The notes below the pieces were generated by a model that was given only the letters and a program-made list of their open reading frames with translations, was not told the DNA's origin and did no database searches. A stretch of 64,000 nt of DNA from Flavobacteriales bacterium (GTDB lineage: Bacteria > Bacteroidota > Bacteroidia > Flavobacteriales_F > PHOS-HE28), in contig JAHBUL010000007.1 of assembly GCA_019638085.1 (NCBI GenBank), positions 1-64,000 of the forward strand. The letters are read 5' to 3'. The position numbers were made by a program, and so were the translations under genes. This document shows, piece after piece, positions 36,109-44,467 of this stretch; position 1 is the stretch's first letter; each line of letters starts with the position of its first letter.

Positions 36109-38130
36109 ATGAGATACCTCTCCATGCAGCGGCCTGTTCCTTTCCATTCCAGGAAAAGGGTAGCCGTGTCGATCTATTGCATGCTGGTTGTAGCTATGCT
36201 GACCCAGGCCCAAGAGCGGAGCATTCCCTTGAATGCCGGATGGAGCTTCCGCCAAGCAGGCATGGAGCAATGGCATTCCGCGGAAGTGCCGGGTGTGGTG
36301 CATACGGACCTCTTGCGACACAGCCTGATCCCGGACCCGTATGTCAACTTCAATGCGGACAGTGTACAGTGGATCGAGAGCGAGGATTGGGAATACACCC
36401 GTACGATCAACGCGGACAGCGCATTGCTACAGAACGAACACGTCGACCTCGTCTTCAAAGGGCTGGACACATTCGCGGAAGTCAACCTGAACGATGAACT
36501 GCTTGGCAAAGCAGACAATATGTTCTGCTCGTGGGAATGGCCGATCAGGAAAAAGCTGCGGCGCGGAGCCAATGAGTTGAAGGTGATCTTCCGCAGCCCG
36601 GTAGCGGAAGGAGCAAAGTTGCGAGATACGTACGGGCTGCAGCTGCCGCACGACAGTGACCCCGGTGGTGAAGGACCGTACATCCGAAAAGCAGCGTACC
36701 AGTTCGGGTGGGATTTTGCGCCCCGCTTGGTGAGTTCAGGCATCTGGCAACCGGTGGAATTGCGCTGTTGGAGCGGAGCGCGCATCACTTCCTTTCAGCT
36801 GGATCAGCAGTTTGATATCGATAGCATTCGTGCGACCATCCATGCCCGCGTTCGTGGTGTTGCCCGTTCGTCAGTTCAGTATTTCATGGACGACCGGCTG
36901 ATCGGTGAGCGAAATGTTGAACTCTCTTCTGCGGACACGGTCGACGTTCCATTTCATTTTGCGGTGGACAAGAAGAGCCTGTGGTGGCCTGCAGGATCCG
37001 GTAAGCAAGTGTTGCATAGCGTCCGCGTGGAAGTGCGCAACGCCAAAGGCAAGTTGCTCGACGAAATCCAACGTAGCATTGGTTTCCGCAGTGTGGAACT
37101 ACGCCAAGAGAAAGACAGCATTGGCCGCTCCTTCACCTTCGTGATCAATGGTGTGCCCACCTTCATGAAAGGCTGCAACATCGTGCCGCCGGACATGTTT
37201 CCTTCCCGCGCTGGTGATTCCGCTTGGGTGGCGTTGGTGGCCAATGCACAACGTGCGCACATGAACATGATCCGCGTGTGGGCCGGTGGCATGTACCCGC
37301 CCGATGCGTTCTTCGATGCGTGTGACACTGCAGGCATCCTCGTGTGGCAGGACCTGATGTTCGCGAACCTCGTTCCTGCGGAAGGTGCTTTCTTGGACAA
37401 CATCACGCAGGAAGTAAAAGAGCAAGTCGCACGGATTTCCACCCACCCATGCGTCGCGGTGATCTGCGGCAACAACGAGCTGAATGTCGCGTGGGGCAAT
37501 TGGGGTTGGCAGAAGAAGTATGACCTGCACGGCGCTGATTCCGCGCGCGTGATCGACAGCAATCGCACGCTGTGGAAGGATGTGTTCGGAGCCATTGCAG
37601 CCGATGCCGGTGTGGCCTACACGTGGACCAGTCCGCTCAGCAACTGGGGTAATGCAGCGGAGCTGAATAGCGGCGACCTGCATTATTGGGGTGTGTGGCA
37701 CGGAGATGCCGACTTCGCCTCGTTCGCGGGCAACGTGGGCCGCTTCGTGAGCGAATACGGCTTCCAAAGCTGGCCGGACAGTGCATTGTTGGCGGACTAC
37801 ATCGATGCGGACCAGCTCTACTTGGGCAGCCCGGCCCTGCAATACCGCCAGCGCAGCTACAAAACGGACGGGCCGATCTGGCAGGCCATCCAGTACGAGC
37901 TGGACGAACATCCGAAGACCTTGGAGGAATTCTGCTCAGCAAGCCAAGCGGTGCAATCCTTGGCCTACGAGCAAGCGATCAAGGCGCACTTGGCGAAGCG
38001 GCCCTGGTGCATGGGCACGCTCTTCTGGCAGTTGAACGATTGCTGGCCAGGACCAAGTTGGAGCCTGATCGACTACGAGGGCAATTGGAAACCGGCGATG
38101 TATGCGGTGCAGCGCCTCTATGGCCGTTAA
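36109..38130 (+). CDS. GH2 beta-mannosidase-like enzyme, short form
   Basis: 673 aa with a signal peptide (MLVVAMLTQAQ). GH2 sugar-binding and immunoglobulin-like domains lead to a TIM barrel. The acid/base Glu is in CGNNELNVAWGNWG (near 455) and the nucleophile Glu in RFVSEYGFQSWPDS (near 548). HDSDPGGEGPYIRKAAYQFG and LNDCWPGPSWSLIDYEGNWK are typical of beta-mannosidases. It ends at KPAMYAVQRLYGR, where larger relatives (about 820-890 aa) carry two more beta domains, so this is a minimal form. Expected substrate: beta-mannosides in the periplasm. Confidence 0.88.
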   Translation: MRYLSMQRPVPFHSRKRVAVSIYCMLVVAMLTQAQERSIPLNAGWSFRQAGMEQWHSAEVPGVVHTDLLRHSLIPDPYVNFNADSVQWIESEDWEYTRTINADSALLQNEHVDLVFKGLDTFAEVNLNDELLGKADNMFCSWEWPIRKKLRRGANELKVIFRSPVAEGAKLRDTYGLQLPHDSDPGGEGPYIRKAAYQFGWDFAPRLVSSGIWQPVELRCWSGARITSFQLDQQFDIDSIRATIHARVRGVARSSVQYFMDDRLIGERNVELSSADTVDVPFHFAVDKKSLWWPAGSGKQVLHSVRVEVRNAKGKLLDEIQRSIGFRSVELRQEKDSIGRSFTFVINGVPTFMKGCNIVPPDMFPSRAGDSAWVALVANAQRAHMNMIRVWAGGMYPPDAFFDACDTAGILVWQDLMFANLVPAEGAFLDNITQEVKEQVARISTHPCVAVICGNNELNVAWGNWGWQKKYDLHGADSARVIDSNRTLWKDVFGAIAADAGVAYTWTSPLSNWGNAAELNSGDLHYWGVWHGDADFASFAGNVGRFVSEYGFQSWPDSALLADYIDADQLYLGSPALQYRQRSYKTDGPIWQAIQYELDEHPKTLEEFCSASQAVQSLAYEQAIKAHLAKRPWCMGTLFWQLNDCWPGPSWSLIDYEGNWKPAMYAVQRLYGR

Positions 38131-38285
38131 GGCTTCAGCCCCACGATCCTCCCATCGATCATCACCCACACCTTGGTGCCGTGCATCTTGGCCATGCGAC
38201 GGGCTTCCTTGGCGGCACGCTTCATGGCGCGCGTCACCCCCTTGATGAAAGCTTCATTCGCTTCCTTGGTTTGTTTCGGGCTCAT
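38127..38285 (-). CDS. Small basic protein downstream of dxs
   Basis: 52 aa, too short for most ORF finders. It begins MSPKQTKEANEAFIKGVTRA, has a basic helix rich in Lys/Arg (MKRAAKEARRMAKMHG) and ends TKVWVMIDGRIVGLKP. The ATG lies 20 bases after the dxs stop, so it is probably co-transcribed. The 3' end overlaps the convergent mannosidase stop by 4 bases. The plan (basic helix, then a short beta hairpin) resembles small antitoxin-like proteins, but no toxin is adjacent. Function unknown. Confidence 0.55.
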   Translation of the reverse strand: MSPKQTKEANEAFIKGVTRAMKRAAKEARRMAKMHGTKVWVMIDGRIVGLKP

Positions 38286-38305
38286 GGTGCTTTTTCAATA
38301 AAGAA

Positions 38306-40246
38306 TCACGCACTCGCCTGATTCCCTTTGCTCACCGATGGCAACATCTCCTTCACCGCAGCGACCAGTGCGACATCATCAAAGCCGCATTCCGCGTAAA
38401 GTTCCTTCTGCGTGCCGTGCTCGATGAACTGGTCCGGGATGCCGAGGCGCTTTACTTGGGCCTGATAGCCGTGGTCGGCCATGAACTCCAGTACGGCGCT
38501 GCCCATGCCGCCCATGATGCTGCCGTCCTCGATCGTGATCACGTACTTGAACTTGCCGAAGACCTCGTGCAATAGCATTTCATCTATGGGCTTCGCGAAG
38601 CGCATATCGTAGTGCGCTACGCTGTAGCCTTCAGTCTGAAGCGCATCGATGCCCTTGGCGGCGATGTTGCCGATGTGCCCGATAGACAGCACGGCGATGT
38701 CGTTGCCAGAGCGCACTTTTCGGCCCGTGCCGATGGTGATCTCGCGGAACGGCGTTTTCCATTCCGTCATCACGCCTTCGCCCCGTGGGTAGCGGATGCT
38801 GAACGGGCCGTTGTCGCGGAGCTGCGCGGTGTACATCAGGTTGCGCAGTTCCTCTTCGTTCATCGGTGCGCTCACGATCATGTTCGGGATGCAGCGGAAA
38901 TAGGCGATGTCGAAGGCGCCGTGGTGCGTGGGGCCATCGGCACCCGCTAATCCCCCGCGATCGAGGCAGAGCACCACGTGCAGGTTCTGTAGGGCCACAT
39001 CGTGCACTACTTGATCATAGGCGCGCTGCATGAACGAGCTGTAGATGTTGCAGAACGGGATCAGCCCCTGCGTGGCCATGCCGGCGCTGAAAGTGACCGC
39101 ATGCTGCTCGGCGATGCCCACGTCGAAGGCACGGTCAGGCATGGCCTTCATCATAATGTTGAGCGAGCAGCCGCTGGGCATGGCGGGGGTAACACCCACG
39201 ATCTTCGGGTTCTTTTCTGCCAGCTCCACTATGGTGTGGCCGAAGACGTCCTGGTATTTCGGCGGCTGTGGGCTCTTGGGCACCACTTTAATGATCTCGC
39301 CGGTTTCCTTATTGAACAAGCCGGGTGAGTGCCACACGGTGGGGCTGCCATCCTCAGCGGGTTTGTAGCCTTTGCCTTTTACCGTGACGGTGTGCAGGAT
39401 CTTCGGACCGGGGATGTCCTTCAGGTCGCGTAGCACTTTCACCAAGCGCTCCACGTCATGGCCGTCCACAGGTCCGAAATAACGGAACTGGAGGCTTTCG
39501 AAGAGGTTGCTTTGCTTGAGCAACGCGGCTTTCACGGCGTTCTCCACCTTCTGCGCCACGGCTTGGGCATTCGGACCGAACTTGCTGATCTTGCCGAGCA
39601 GGTTCCAAACTTCATCCTTCACCTTGTTGTAGCTCCTGCTCGTGGCGATGTCGGTGAGGTATTCCTTGAGCGCGCCCACGTTGGGGTCGATGCTCATGCA
39701 ATTGTCGTTCAGCACCACGAGGAGGTCGCTGTTGGCGGTACCGCCGTGGTTGAGCGCCTCAAAGGCCATCCCTGCGGTCATGGCACCATCACCGATCACG
39801 GCCACGGTGTGGCGGTCCAATTCCCCTTTCAGCTTACTGGCCACGGCCATGCCGAGCGCGCCACCAATGGAGGTGCTGCTGTGGCCAACGCCGAAGGTGT
39901 CATACTCGCTTTCGCTGCGCTTGGGAAAACCGCTAAGTCCCTTGTATAGCCTGTTGGTGTGGAAATACTCGCGGCGACCGGTAAGGATCTTATGCCCGTA
40001 GGCCTGATGTCCTACGTCCCACACCAGCTGGTCATAAGGCGTGTCAAAGACGTAATGTAACGCCACCGTAAGCTCCACAACGCCCAGGCTAGCGCCAAAG
40101 TGGCCGCCCTTTACGCTTACTACATCGATGATGAAATCGCGCAGCTCCTGGCACACCTGATCGAGCTGTGCCTCGGGGATCCCGCGCAGGTCTGAAGGGA
40201 CGATGATCCGCTCGAGCAGTGGGTAGGGACTGGTGATCTGGCTCAC
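38306..40246 (-). CDS. dxs: 1-deoxy-D-xylulose-5-phosphate synthase
   Basis: First step of the MEP isoprenoid pathway: joins pyruvate and glyceraldehyde-3-phosphate with thiamine diphosphate. 646 aa, GTG start. Signatures: HFGASLGVVELTVALHYVF with the N-terminal His, VWDVGHQAYGHKILTGR, the ThDP-binding VIGDGAMTAGMAFEALNHGG ... NDNCMSI, and the domain II FDVGIAEQHAVTFSAGMA with its catalytic Glu. GGLAGADGPTHHGAFD is also present. A TACCTTTG -7 box lies 22 bases upstream. Identification is firm. Confidence 0.97.
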   Translation of the reverse strand: MSQITSPYPLLERIIVPSDLRGIPEAQLDQVCQELRDFIIDVVSVKGGHFGASLGVVELTVALHYVFDTPYDQLVWDVGHQAYGHKILTGRREYFHTNRLYKGLSGFPKRSESEYDTFGVGHSSTSIGGALGMAVASKLKGELDRHTVAVIGDGAMTAGMAFEALNHGGTANSDLLVVLNDNCMSIDPNVGALKEYLTDIATSRSYNKVKDEVWNLLGKISKFGPNAQAVAQKVENAVKAALLKQSNLFESLQFRYFGPVDGHDVERLVKVLRDLKDIPGPKILHTVTVKGKGYKPAEDGSPTVWHSPGLFNKETGEIIKVVPKSPQPPKYQDVFGHTIVELAEKNPKIVGVTPAMPSGCSLNIMMKAMPDRAFDVGIAEQHAVTFSAGMATQGLIPFCNIYSSFMQRAYDQVVHDVALQNLHVVLCLDRGGLAGADGPTHHGAFDIAYFRCIPNMIVSAPMNEEELRNLMYTAQLRDNGPFSIRYPRGEGVMTEWKTPFREITIGTGRKVRSGNDIAVLSIGHIGNIAAKGIDALQTEGYSVAHYDMRFAKPIDEMLLHEVFGKFKYVITIEDGSIMGGMGSAVLEFMADHGYQAQVKRLGIPDQFIEHGTQKELYAECGFDDVALVAAVKEMLPSVSKGNQASA

Positions 40247-40268
40247 AATAGGGCAGTTTGAAGACGAG

Positions 40269-40276
40269 CAAAGGTA
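40269..40276 (-). promoter_or_regulatory. -7 promoter box TACCTTTG of dxs
   Basis: Exact TAnnTTTG match on the minus strand, 22 bases before the GTG at 40246. No clear -33 TTG seen. Confidence 0.5.
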
Positions 40277-40365
40277 GAATGTGTCGGGCGGAAGACTTAA
40301 CGGACCTGGAAAGCAACAATTATATGCATTCCGAATTGCGGGCGACCCGACCGTAACTTGGCTGC

Positions 40366-40857
40366 ATGGAAGACCGATACAAAAGCTTCATGGCCATTGT
40401 CATTATTGGACTGTTCTCAAGCTGCGCCTCGGCTCCCGATGTGGATGGGCTCAACGAGAAAATCGAAACCTTGCAGCAGCAGGTGGCGGACAGTTACAAA
40501 CCGGGATTCGGGGAGTTCATGGCCTCCGTGCATGTGCATCATGAAAAACTGTGGTTCGCTGGCACGAACGCGAACTGGCCGCTGGCCGATTTCGAGATCC
40601 ATGAGATCGAGGAGATCCTGGACGACCTCAAGCAACTCCATCCGGAACGCAAGGAAACTGAATTGCTAGGAATGTTGGACCCTGTACTGGACAGCGTGGA
40701 GACAGCCATCGAGAAGCAGGATACGGCGATGTTCAGGGCCAACTACATGTTGCTTACGAACACGTGCAACAGCTGCCATGTAGCTACGGAACACGGCTTC
40801 GTTGTGATCAAGACCCCCGATACGCCTCCGTTCAGCGGTCAGGTATTCCTGCCCTGA
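40366..40857 (+). CDS. Lipoprotein with a single c-type haem motif
   Basis: 163 aa. A hydrophobic signal (MAIVIIGLFSSCAS) with lipobox Cys is followed by a helical domain (LNEKIETLQQQVADSY, EIHEIEEILDDLKQLHPE) and, near residue 138, the haem-binding motif CNSCH in LLTNTCNSCHVATEHGF. It ends PPFSGQVFLP. The layout fits a cytochrome c-like lipoprotein: His of CNSCH plus a distant Met or His would bind the haem. It could carry electrons in the periplasm. No operon partner is present. Confidence 0.7.
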   Translation: MEDRYKSFMAIVIIGLFSSCASAPDVDGLNEKIETLQQQVADSYKPGFGEFMASVHVHHEKLWFAGTNANWPLADFEIHEIEEILDDLKQLHPERKETELLGMLDPVLDSVETAIEKQDTAMFRANYMLLTNTCNSCHVATEHGFVVIKTPDTPPFSGQVFLP

Positions 40858-40911
40858 AATTGAGACTTGAGGTACTTCTGGTTCCGGGCCAACAAACCCG
40901 ACCGAGTTCCG

Positions 40912-41955
40912 CTATTTTTTCAGCAGCGCATCCCAGCCTTGCGCTTTCAGCTCGTGTTGCCCGCCTTGCTTGTCCACCAATTGGTAGCCACTCGCTTGGT
41001 CCGTCATATGGCCCACCACGGAGAAGTGCGGTGATCCCTTCACCTTGTCGAAATCGCTTTGGGCGATGGTAAATAGCAGTTCGTAATCCTCGCCGCCATT
41101 GAGCGCACAGGTGGTGGGGTCCAGGTTGAAATCCCGGGCAGTGCGATAGGTCACGGGATCGATGGGGATCTTTTCGTCGTAGATCTTCACGCCCAGTTCG
41201 GAGCGACGCGCGATGTGCATCGCCTCGCTGGCCAGACCATCGCTGACGTCGATCATCGCGGTGGGCCTCAGCTTCAGCTCCTGGAACATGGCGATGATGT
41301 CCTTGCGTGCTTCCGGCTTCAGTTGCCGCTCCAGGATGTAGTCGAAACCCGCGAGGTCCGGCTGCACGTTGGGATCCTGCTTGAAGACGGCCTTTTCGCG
41401 CTCCAATACCTGCAGGCCCATGTAGGCCCCTCCAAGGTCGCCGCTCACTACCAACAGGTCGTTCTCCTTCGCTCCGTGGCGATATACAAGGTCCTCCTTT
41501 CGCGCCACACCGATCGCGGTTACGGAGATCACCAGTCCACTGGTGGAGGAAGTCGTGTCGCCGCCAACGAGGTCCACGCCGTACACACCGCAGGCTGCGA
41601 GCATCCCTGCGTACAGCTCGTCCACTGCTTCCAGCGAAAAGCGGTTGCTGATGGCGATGGCCACGGTGACCTGTTTCGGCTCCGCGTTCATGGCGTATAC
41701 ATCGCTGAAGTTGACGATCATCGATTTATAGCCCAGATGCTTCAACGGCACATAGCTCAGGTCGAAGTGGACGCCTTCCACCAGCATGTCGGTGGTGACC
41801 ACCTGCATCAAGCCCTGCGGATCGATCACGGCAGCGTCGTCGCCGATGCCTTGTAGCGAACTGGGATTGACGAGTTCAACAGCTGAGGTGATCCGATCGA
41901 TCAGGCCGAACTCGCCGAGGCTGGAGAGTTCCGTGCGTTGGTGCATGTCCTTCAT
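40912..41955 (-). CDS. thiL: Thiamine-monophosphate kinase
   Basis: Makes thiamine diphosphate, the cofactor used by Dxs, from thiamine monophosphate and ATP. 347 aa from the ATG at 41955 (MKDMHQRTELSSLGEFGLID). The PurM-like fold shows GIGDDAAVIDP, TTDMLVEGVHFDLSY, SDVYAMNAEPKQVTVAIAI, VDLVGGDTTSSTSG and IDVSDGLASEAMHIA. A GACCTTTG sequence 7 bases upstream of the ATG resembles the -7 box. I found no TPP riboswitch upstream; that region is filled by heptamer repeats. Confidence 0.94.
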   Translation of the reverse strand: MKDMHQRTELSSLGEFGLIDRITSAVELVNPSSLQGIGDDAAVIDPQGLMQVVTTDMLVEGVHFDLSYVPLKHLGYKSMIVNFSDVYAMNAEPKQVTVAIAISNRFSLEAVDELYAGMLAACGVYGVDLVGGDTTSSTSGLVISVTAIGVARKEDLVYRHGAKENDLLVVSGDLGGAYMGLQVLEREKAVFKQDPNVQPDLAGFDYILERQLKPEARKDIIAMFQELKLRPTAMIDVSDGLASEAMHIARRSELGVKIYDEKIPIDPVTYRTARDFNLDPTTCALNGGEDYELLFTIAQSDFDKVKGSPHFSVVGHMTDQASGYQLVDKQGGQHELKAQGWDALLKK

Positions 41956-41981
41956 GGGTTGCAAAGGTCTGGGTTAGTTCT

Positions 41982-42230
41982 CGGTTGTCAGTTGTCAGTT
42001 GTCAGTTGTCAGGACGCAACCTGAAATTCCCGCGGTAGCTCGCCGGTGCAGTGCGGTCTGCGGACGTGAATAGTTGTCGGTTGTCCGTTGTCCGCCTGCC
42101 CCGGACTTGAGCGGGGTTGTCAGGACCGGACATGAAACTCCAGCGGTAAACCGGTATCGCAGCGCGATCCATGATCGCGGCAACGGTCGGCGGCACGCCG
42201 GACAACCGACAACTGACAACTGACAACTGA
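41982..42230. repeat. Intergenic heptamer repeat block (cagttgt)n with inverted arms
   Basis: The left arm 41982-42012 is a tandem of the 7-base unit cagttgt on the plus strand. The right arm 42201-42230 is the reverse complement of the same unit. A shorter run occurs at 42073-42092. Inside are two degenerate direct repeats of about 52 bases, 42004-42055 and 42115-42167, each starting gttgtcaggac. The block fills the thiL/M13 peptidase spacer and could fold into a long hairpin. Confidence 0.7.
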
Positions 42231-42233
42231 AGA

Positions 42234-44291
42234 TCACCAGATCACCACACGCGCCGAATCCGGAACGAGCATCGTGCCAGTTCCATCGGGGCACCAAGCT
42301 TCTTGGAAAGGCTTGAACTGGCCAAGTGCCGCATTGATGCGGAAATGCGCGGGGCTGTGCGGGTCGCGCTCCACACGCATGCGCAGGGCCTCCGGGCGGA
42401 TGTTGTCGCGCCATACTTGCGCCCAGCCCAGGAAGAAGCGCTGCTGCCACGTATACCCGTCGATCAGGGCCGGTTCCGGCTTTCCTTCCAACGAGCGCTG
42501 CAAAGCCGCATAGCTGAGCGTGAGGCCGCCCAGGTCGGCGATGTTCTCACCTACGGTAAGCGCACCCTTGATGTAGAGCCCGGGCATTACCTCCATGCCA
42601 TCGAAGTAGGTGATCATCCGCTGGGCGAGCGCGTCGAAGTTGGCCTTATCGCTGTCTGTCCACCAGTTCACCAGATTGCCGTGACCATCGAATTTCGCGC
42701 CTTGATCATCGAAGCCGTGCGTGAGCTCATGGCCGATCACAGCGATGATACCGCCGTAGTTGATGGCATCATCCGCATCGGGATTGAAGAACGGCGGTTG
42801 CAGGATCCCGGCTGGGAACACCACCTCGTTCATACTCGGATTGTAGTAGGCGTTCACGGTCTGCGGCGTCATGCCCCATTCCTTCGGGTCCACCGGCTTG
42901 CCGATGCGCACGAGGTTATCGTTGGAGCGCCACGCGATCAGGTTCATGGTGTTCTGCATCAAGGTGTTCGGCTTGATCTCCACCATGCTGTAGTCCTTCC
43001 ACGTATCCGGGTAGCCGATCTTGGTGGTGAAGAGGGCGAGCTTTTCCTGTGCCTTCTTCTTGGTCTCCTCACTCATCCACGTGAGTGCATTGATGTGCTC
43101 CTTGTACACGGCGCGCACATTCTCGATCATGTCCTCCACCTTCTTCCGGGAAGAAGCGGGGAAGTATTTCTCGGCGTAAAGCTTACCAACCGGCTCACCC
43201 AGCAAACCGTCCGTCGCTCGCAAGGCGCGCAGTTCCCGGGATTTTTGTTCTTCGGTTCCGCTCATCACGGTGCCATGGAAACGGAAGCTTTCCTCATTGA
43301 GCGCCTTGTTGAGCGTGTTGGCATAGGTGTCCAGGAACTGCCATTTCATCCACGTTTTCAAGGTGGATAGCGGTGTGCCAGCGATATACGCGGAAGCAGT
43401 GGTCACATAGTTCTTGTCCTCCAGTAACAAGGTATCTGTCACTACGCCCATCGACTTTGCCATCAGCGTGAGGTCGTACTTCGGTGCGAGCTTCGCGAAT
43501 TCAGCGAATGTGATCTTCTTGTAGATGCTCGGGTCGCGGCGCTCCACATTGGTGAGCTGGAGCTTGGCGAGGCCCGTCTCGAAGTCGAGGATGGTCTGCC
43601 CTGCATCGGTCTCCGGCAGGCCAGCAAGCTGGAACATCTTGTTCACATGCTGCACGAATGCCTTGCGGATGTTCACCATGGCACTGTCGGTCTTCTCGTA
43701 ATAGCTGCGCTCACCCAAGCTCAGGCCATCTTGGCCCGCATAGAGGATGTTCATCTTGCTATTGTGCATATCGGCTTCCGCTTGGAGACCGATGAAGGAT
43801 GAGGCTCCGATACGGGCGTACTCGCCGGTAAGGGCAGCTTGTTCCTCCAGGTCCTTGAGTGCATCGATCCGGTCCATCCAGGGCTGCAAGGGGGAAGCCC
43901 CGAGCTCCTCCAAGGTGGTAGTGTCCATGTAAGAGCTATAGAAATCACTTACCAATTGGGCAGGCGATCCCTTGGGTGCATCCTTCTTCGCCATCAGGGT
44001 GTCGATGATGCTCTTCACTTTCACCTCCAGGTTCTCCTTGGCCAGTATGCCGAATGCGCCCCAACGCGACTCCGTGGCCGGCACAGGGTTATTGTCCTTC
44101 CAAGTGCCGTTGGCGAAGCGATCGAAATCATCACAGGGCTTCGCGGTGGTGTCCATACCGGCCACATCAAAGGCTTCCACCTTCAGGGCTGTTGCTGTTT
44201 CGGGCATTTTTGGTTCAGATGTGCAAGCCGTGAGGCTGACGAGGGCGATGAGCAAAAAGCTGCTGACGGTTCCGGTAGCGCTGACGGGCAT
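42234..44291 (-). CDS. M13-family metallopeptidase (neprilysin/PepO-like lipoprotein)
   Basis: A zinc endopeptidase of 685 aa that probably digests small peptides in the periplasm. The signal has a lipobox (LLIALVSLTACTSE). PCDDFDRFANGTWKDN is the M13 N-terminal signature. The zinc site HELTH lies near residue 520 (IAVIGHELTHGFDDQGAKFD), followed by ENIADLGGLTLSYAAL with the third ligand Glu. The C-terminus ends LVPDSARVVIW, close to the usual CxxW position. A TACATTTG -7 box is about 25 bases upstream. Confidence 0.95.
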   Translation of the reverse strand: MPVSATGTVSSFLLIALVSLTACTSEPKMPETATALKVEAFDVAGMDTTAKPCDDFDRFANGTWKDNNPVPATESRWGAFGILAKENLEVKVKSIIDTLMAKKDAPKGSPAQLVSDFYSSYMDTTTLEELGASPLQPWMDRIDALKDLEEQAALTGEYARIGASSFIGLQAEADMHNSKMNILYAGQDGLSLGERSYYEKTDSAMVNIRKAFVQHVNKMFQLAGLPETDAGQTILDFETGLAKLQLTNVERRDPSIYKKITFAEFAKLAPKYDLTLMAKSMGVVTDTLLLEDKNYVTTASAYIAGTPLSTLKTWMKWQFLDTYANTLNKALNEESFRFHGTVMSGTEEQKSRELRALRATDGLLGEPVGKLYAEKYFPASSRKKVEDMIENVRAVYKEHINALTWMSEETKKKAQEKLALFTTKIGYPDTWKDYSMVEIKPNTLMQNTMNLIAWRSNDNLVRIGKPVDPKEWGMTPQTVNAYYNPSMNEVVFPAGILQPPFFNPDADDAINYGGIIAVIGHELTHGFDDQGAKFDGHGNLVNWWTDSDKANFDALAQRMITYFDGMEVMPGLYIKGALTVGENIADLGGLTLSYAALQRSLEGKPEPALIDGYTWQQRFFLGWAQVWRDNIRPEALRMRVERDPHSPAHFRINAALGQFKPFQEAWCPDGTGTMLVPDSARVVIW

Positions 44292-44315
44292 TGTAGATGT
44301 GCTGGATTAGAGATG

Positions 44316-44323
44316 CAAATGTA
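44316..44323 (-). promoter_or_regulatory. -7 promoter box TACATTTG of the M13 peptidase gene
   Basis: Exact TAnnTTTG match on the minus strand, 24 bases before the ATG at 44291. Confidence 0.5.
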
Positions 44324-44467
44324 TTGCCCGTGCGCAGCGCAGTAGTTCAGATATGATGGGTGGTAATTGAGCAGGATGAATGCCGGTGTGGCTCCTGGAC
44401 ACGTCCTATCGTCCACTTTCAAGAAACCGTTCGTGCGAAGCCCGCAGCCCTGAACTTTGCCCCTACC

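Noticed and set aside
41956..42233. TPP riboswitch upstream of thiL
   Set aside because: No CUGAGA or ACCUGA-type core was found; the spacer is made of heptamer repeats.
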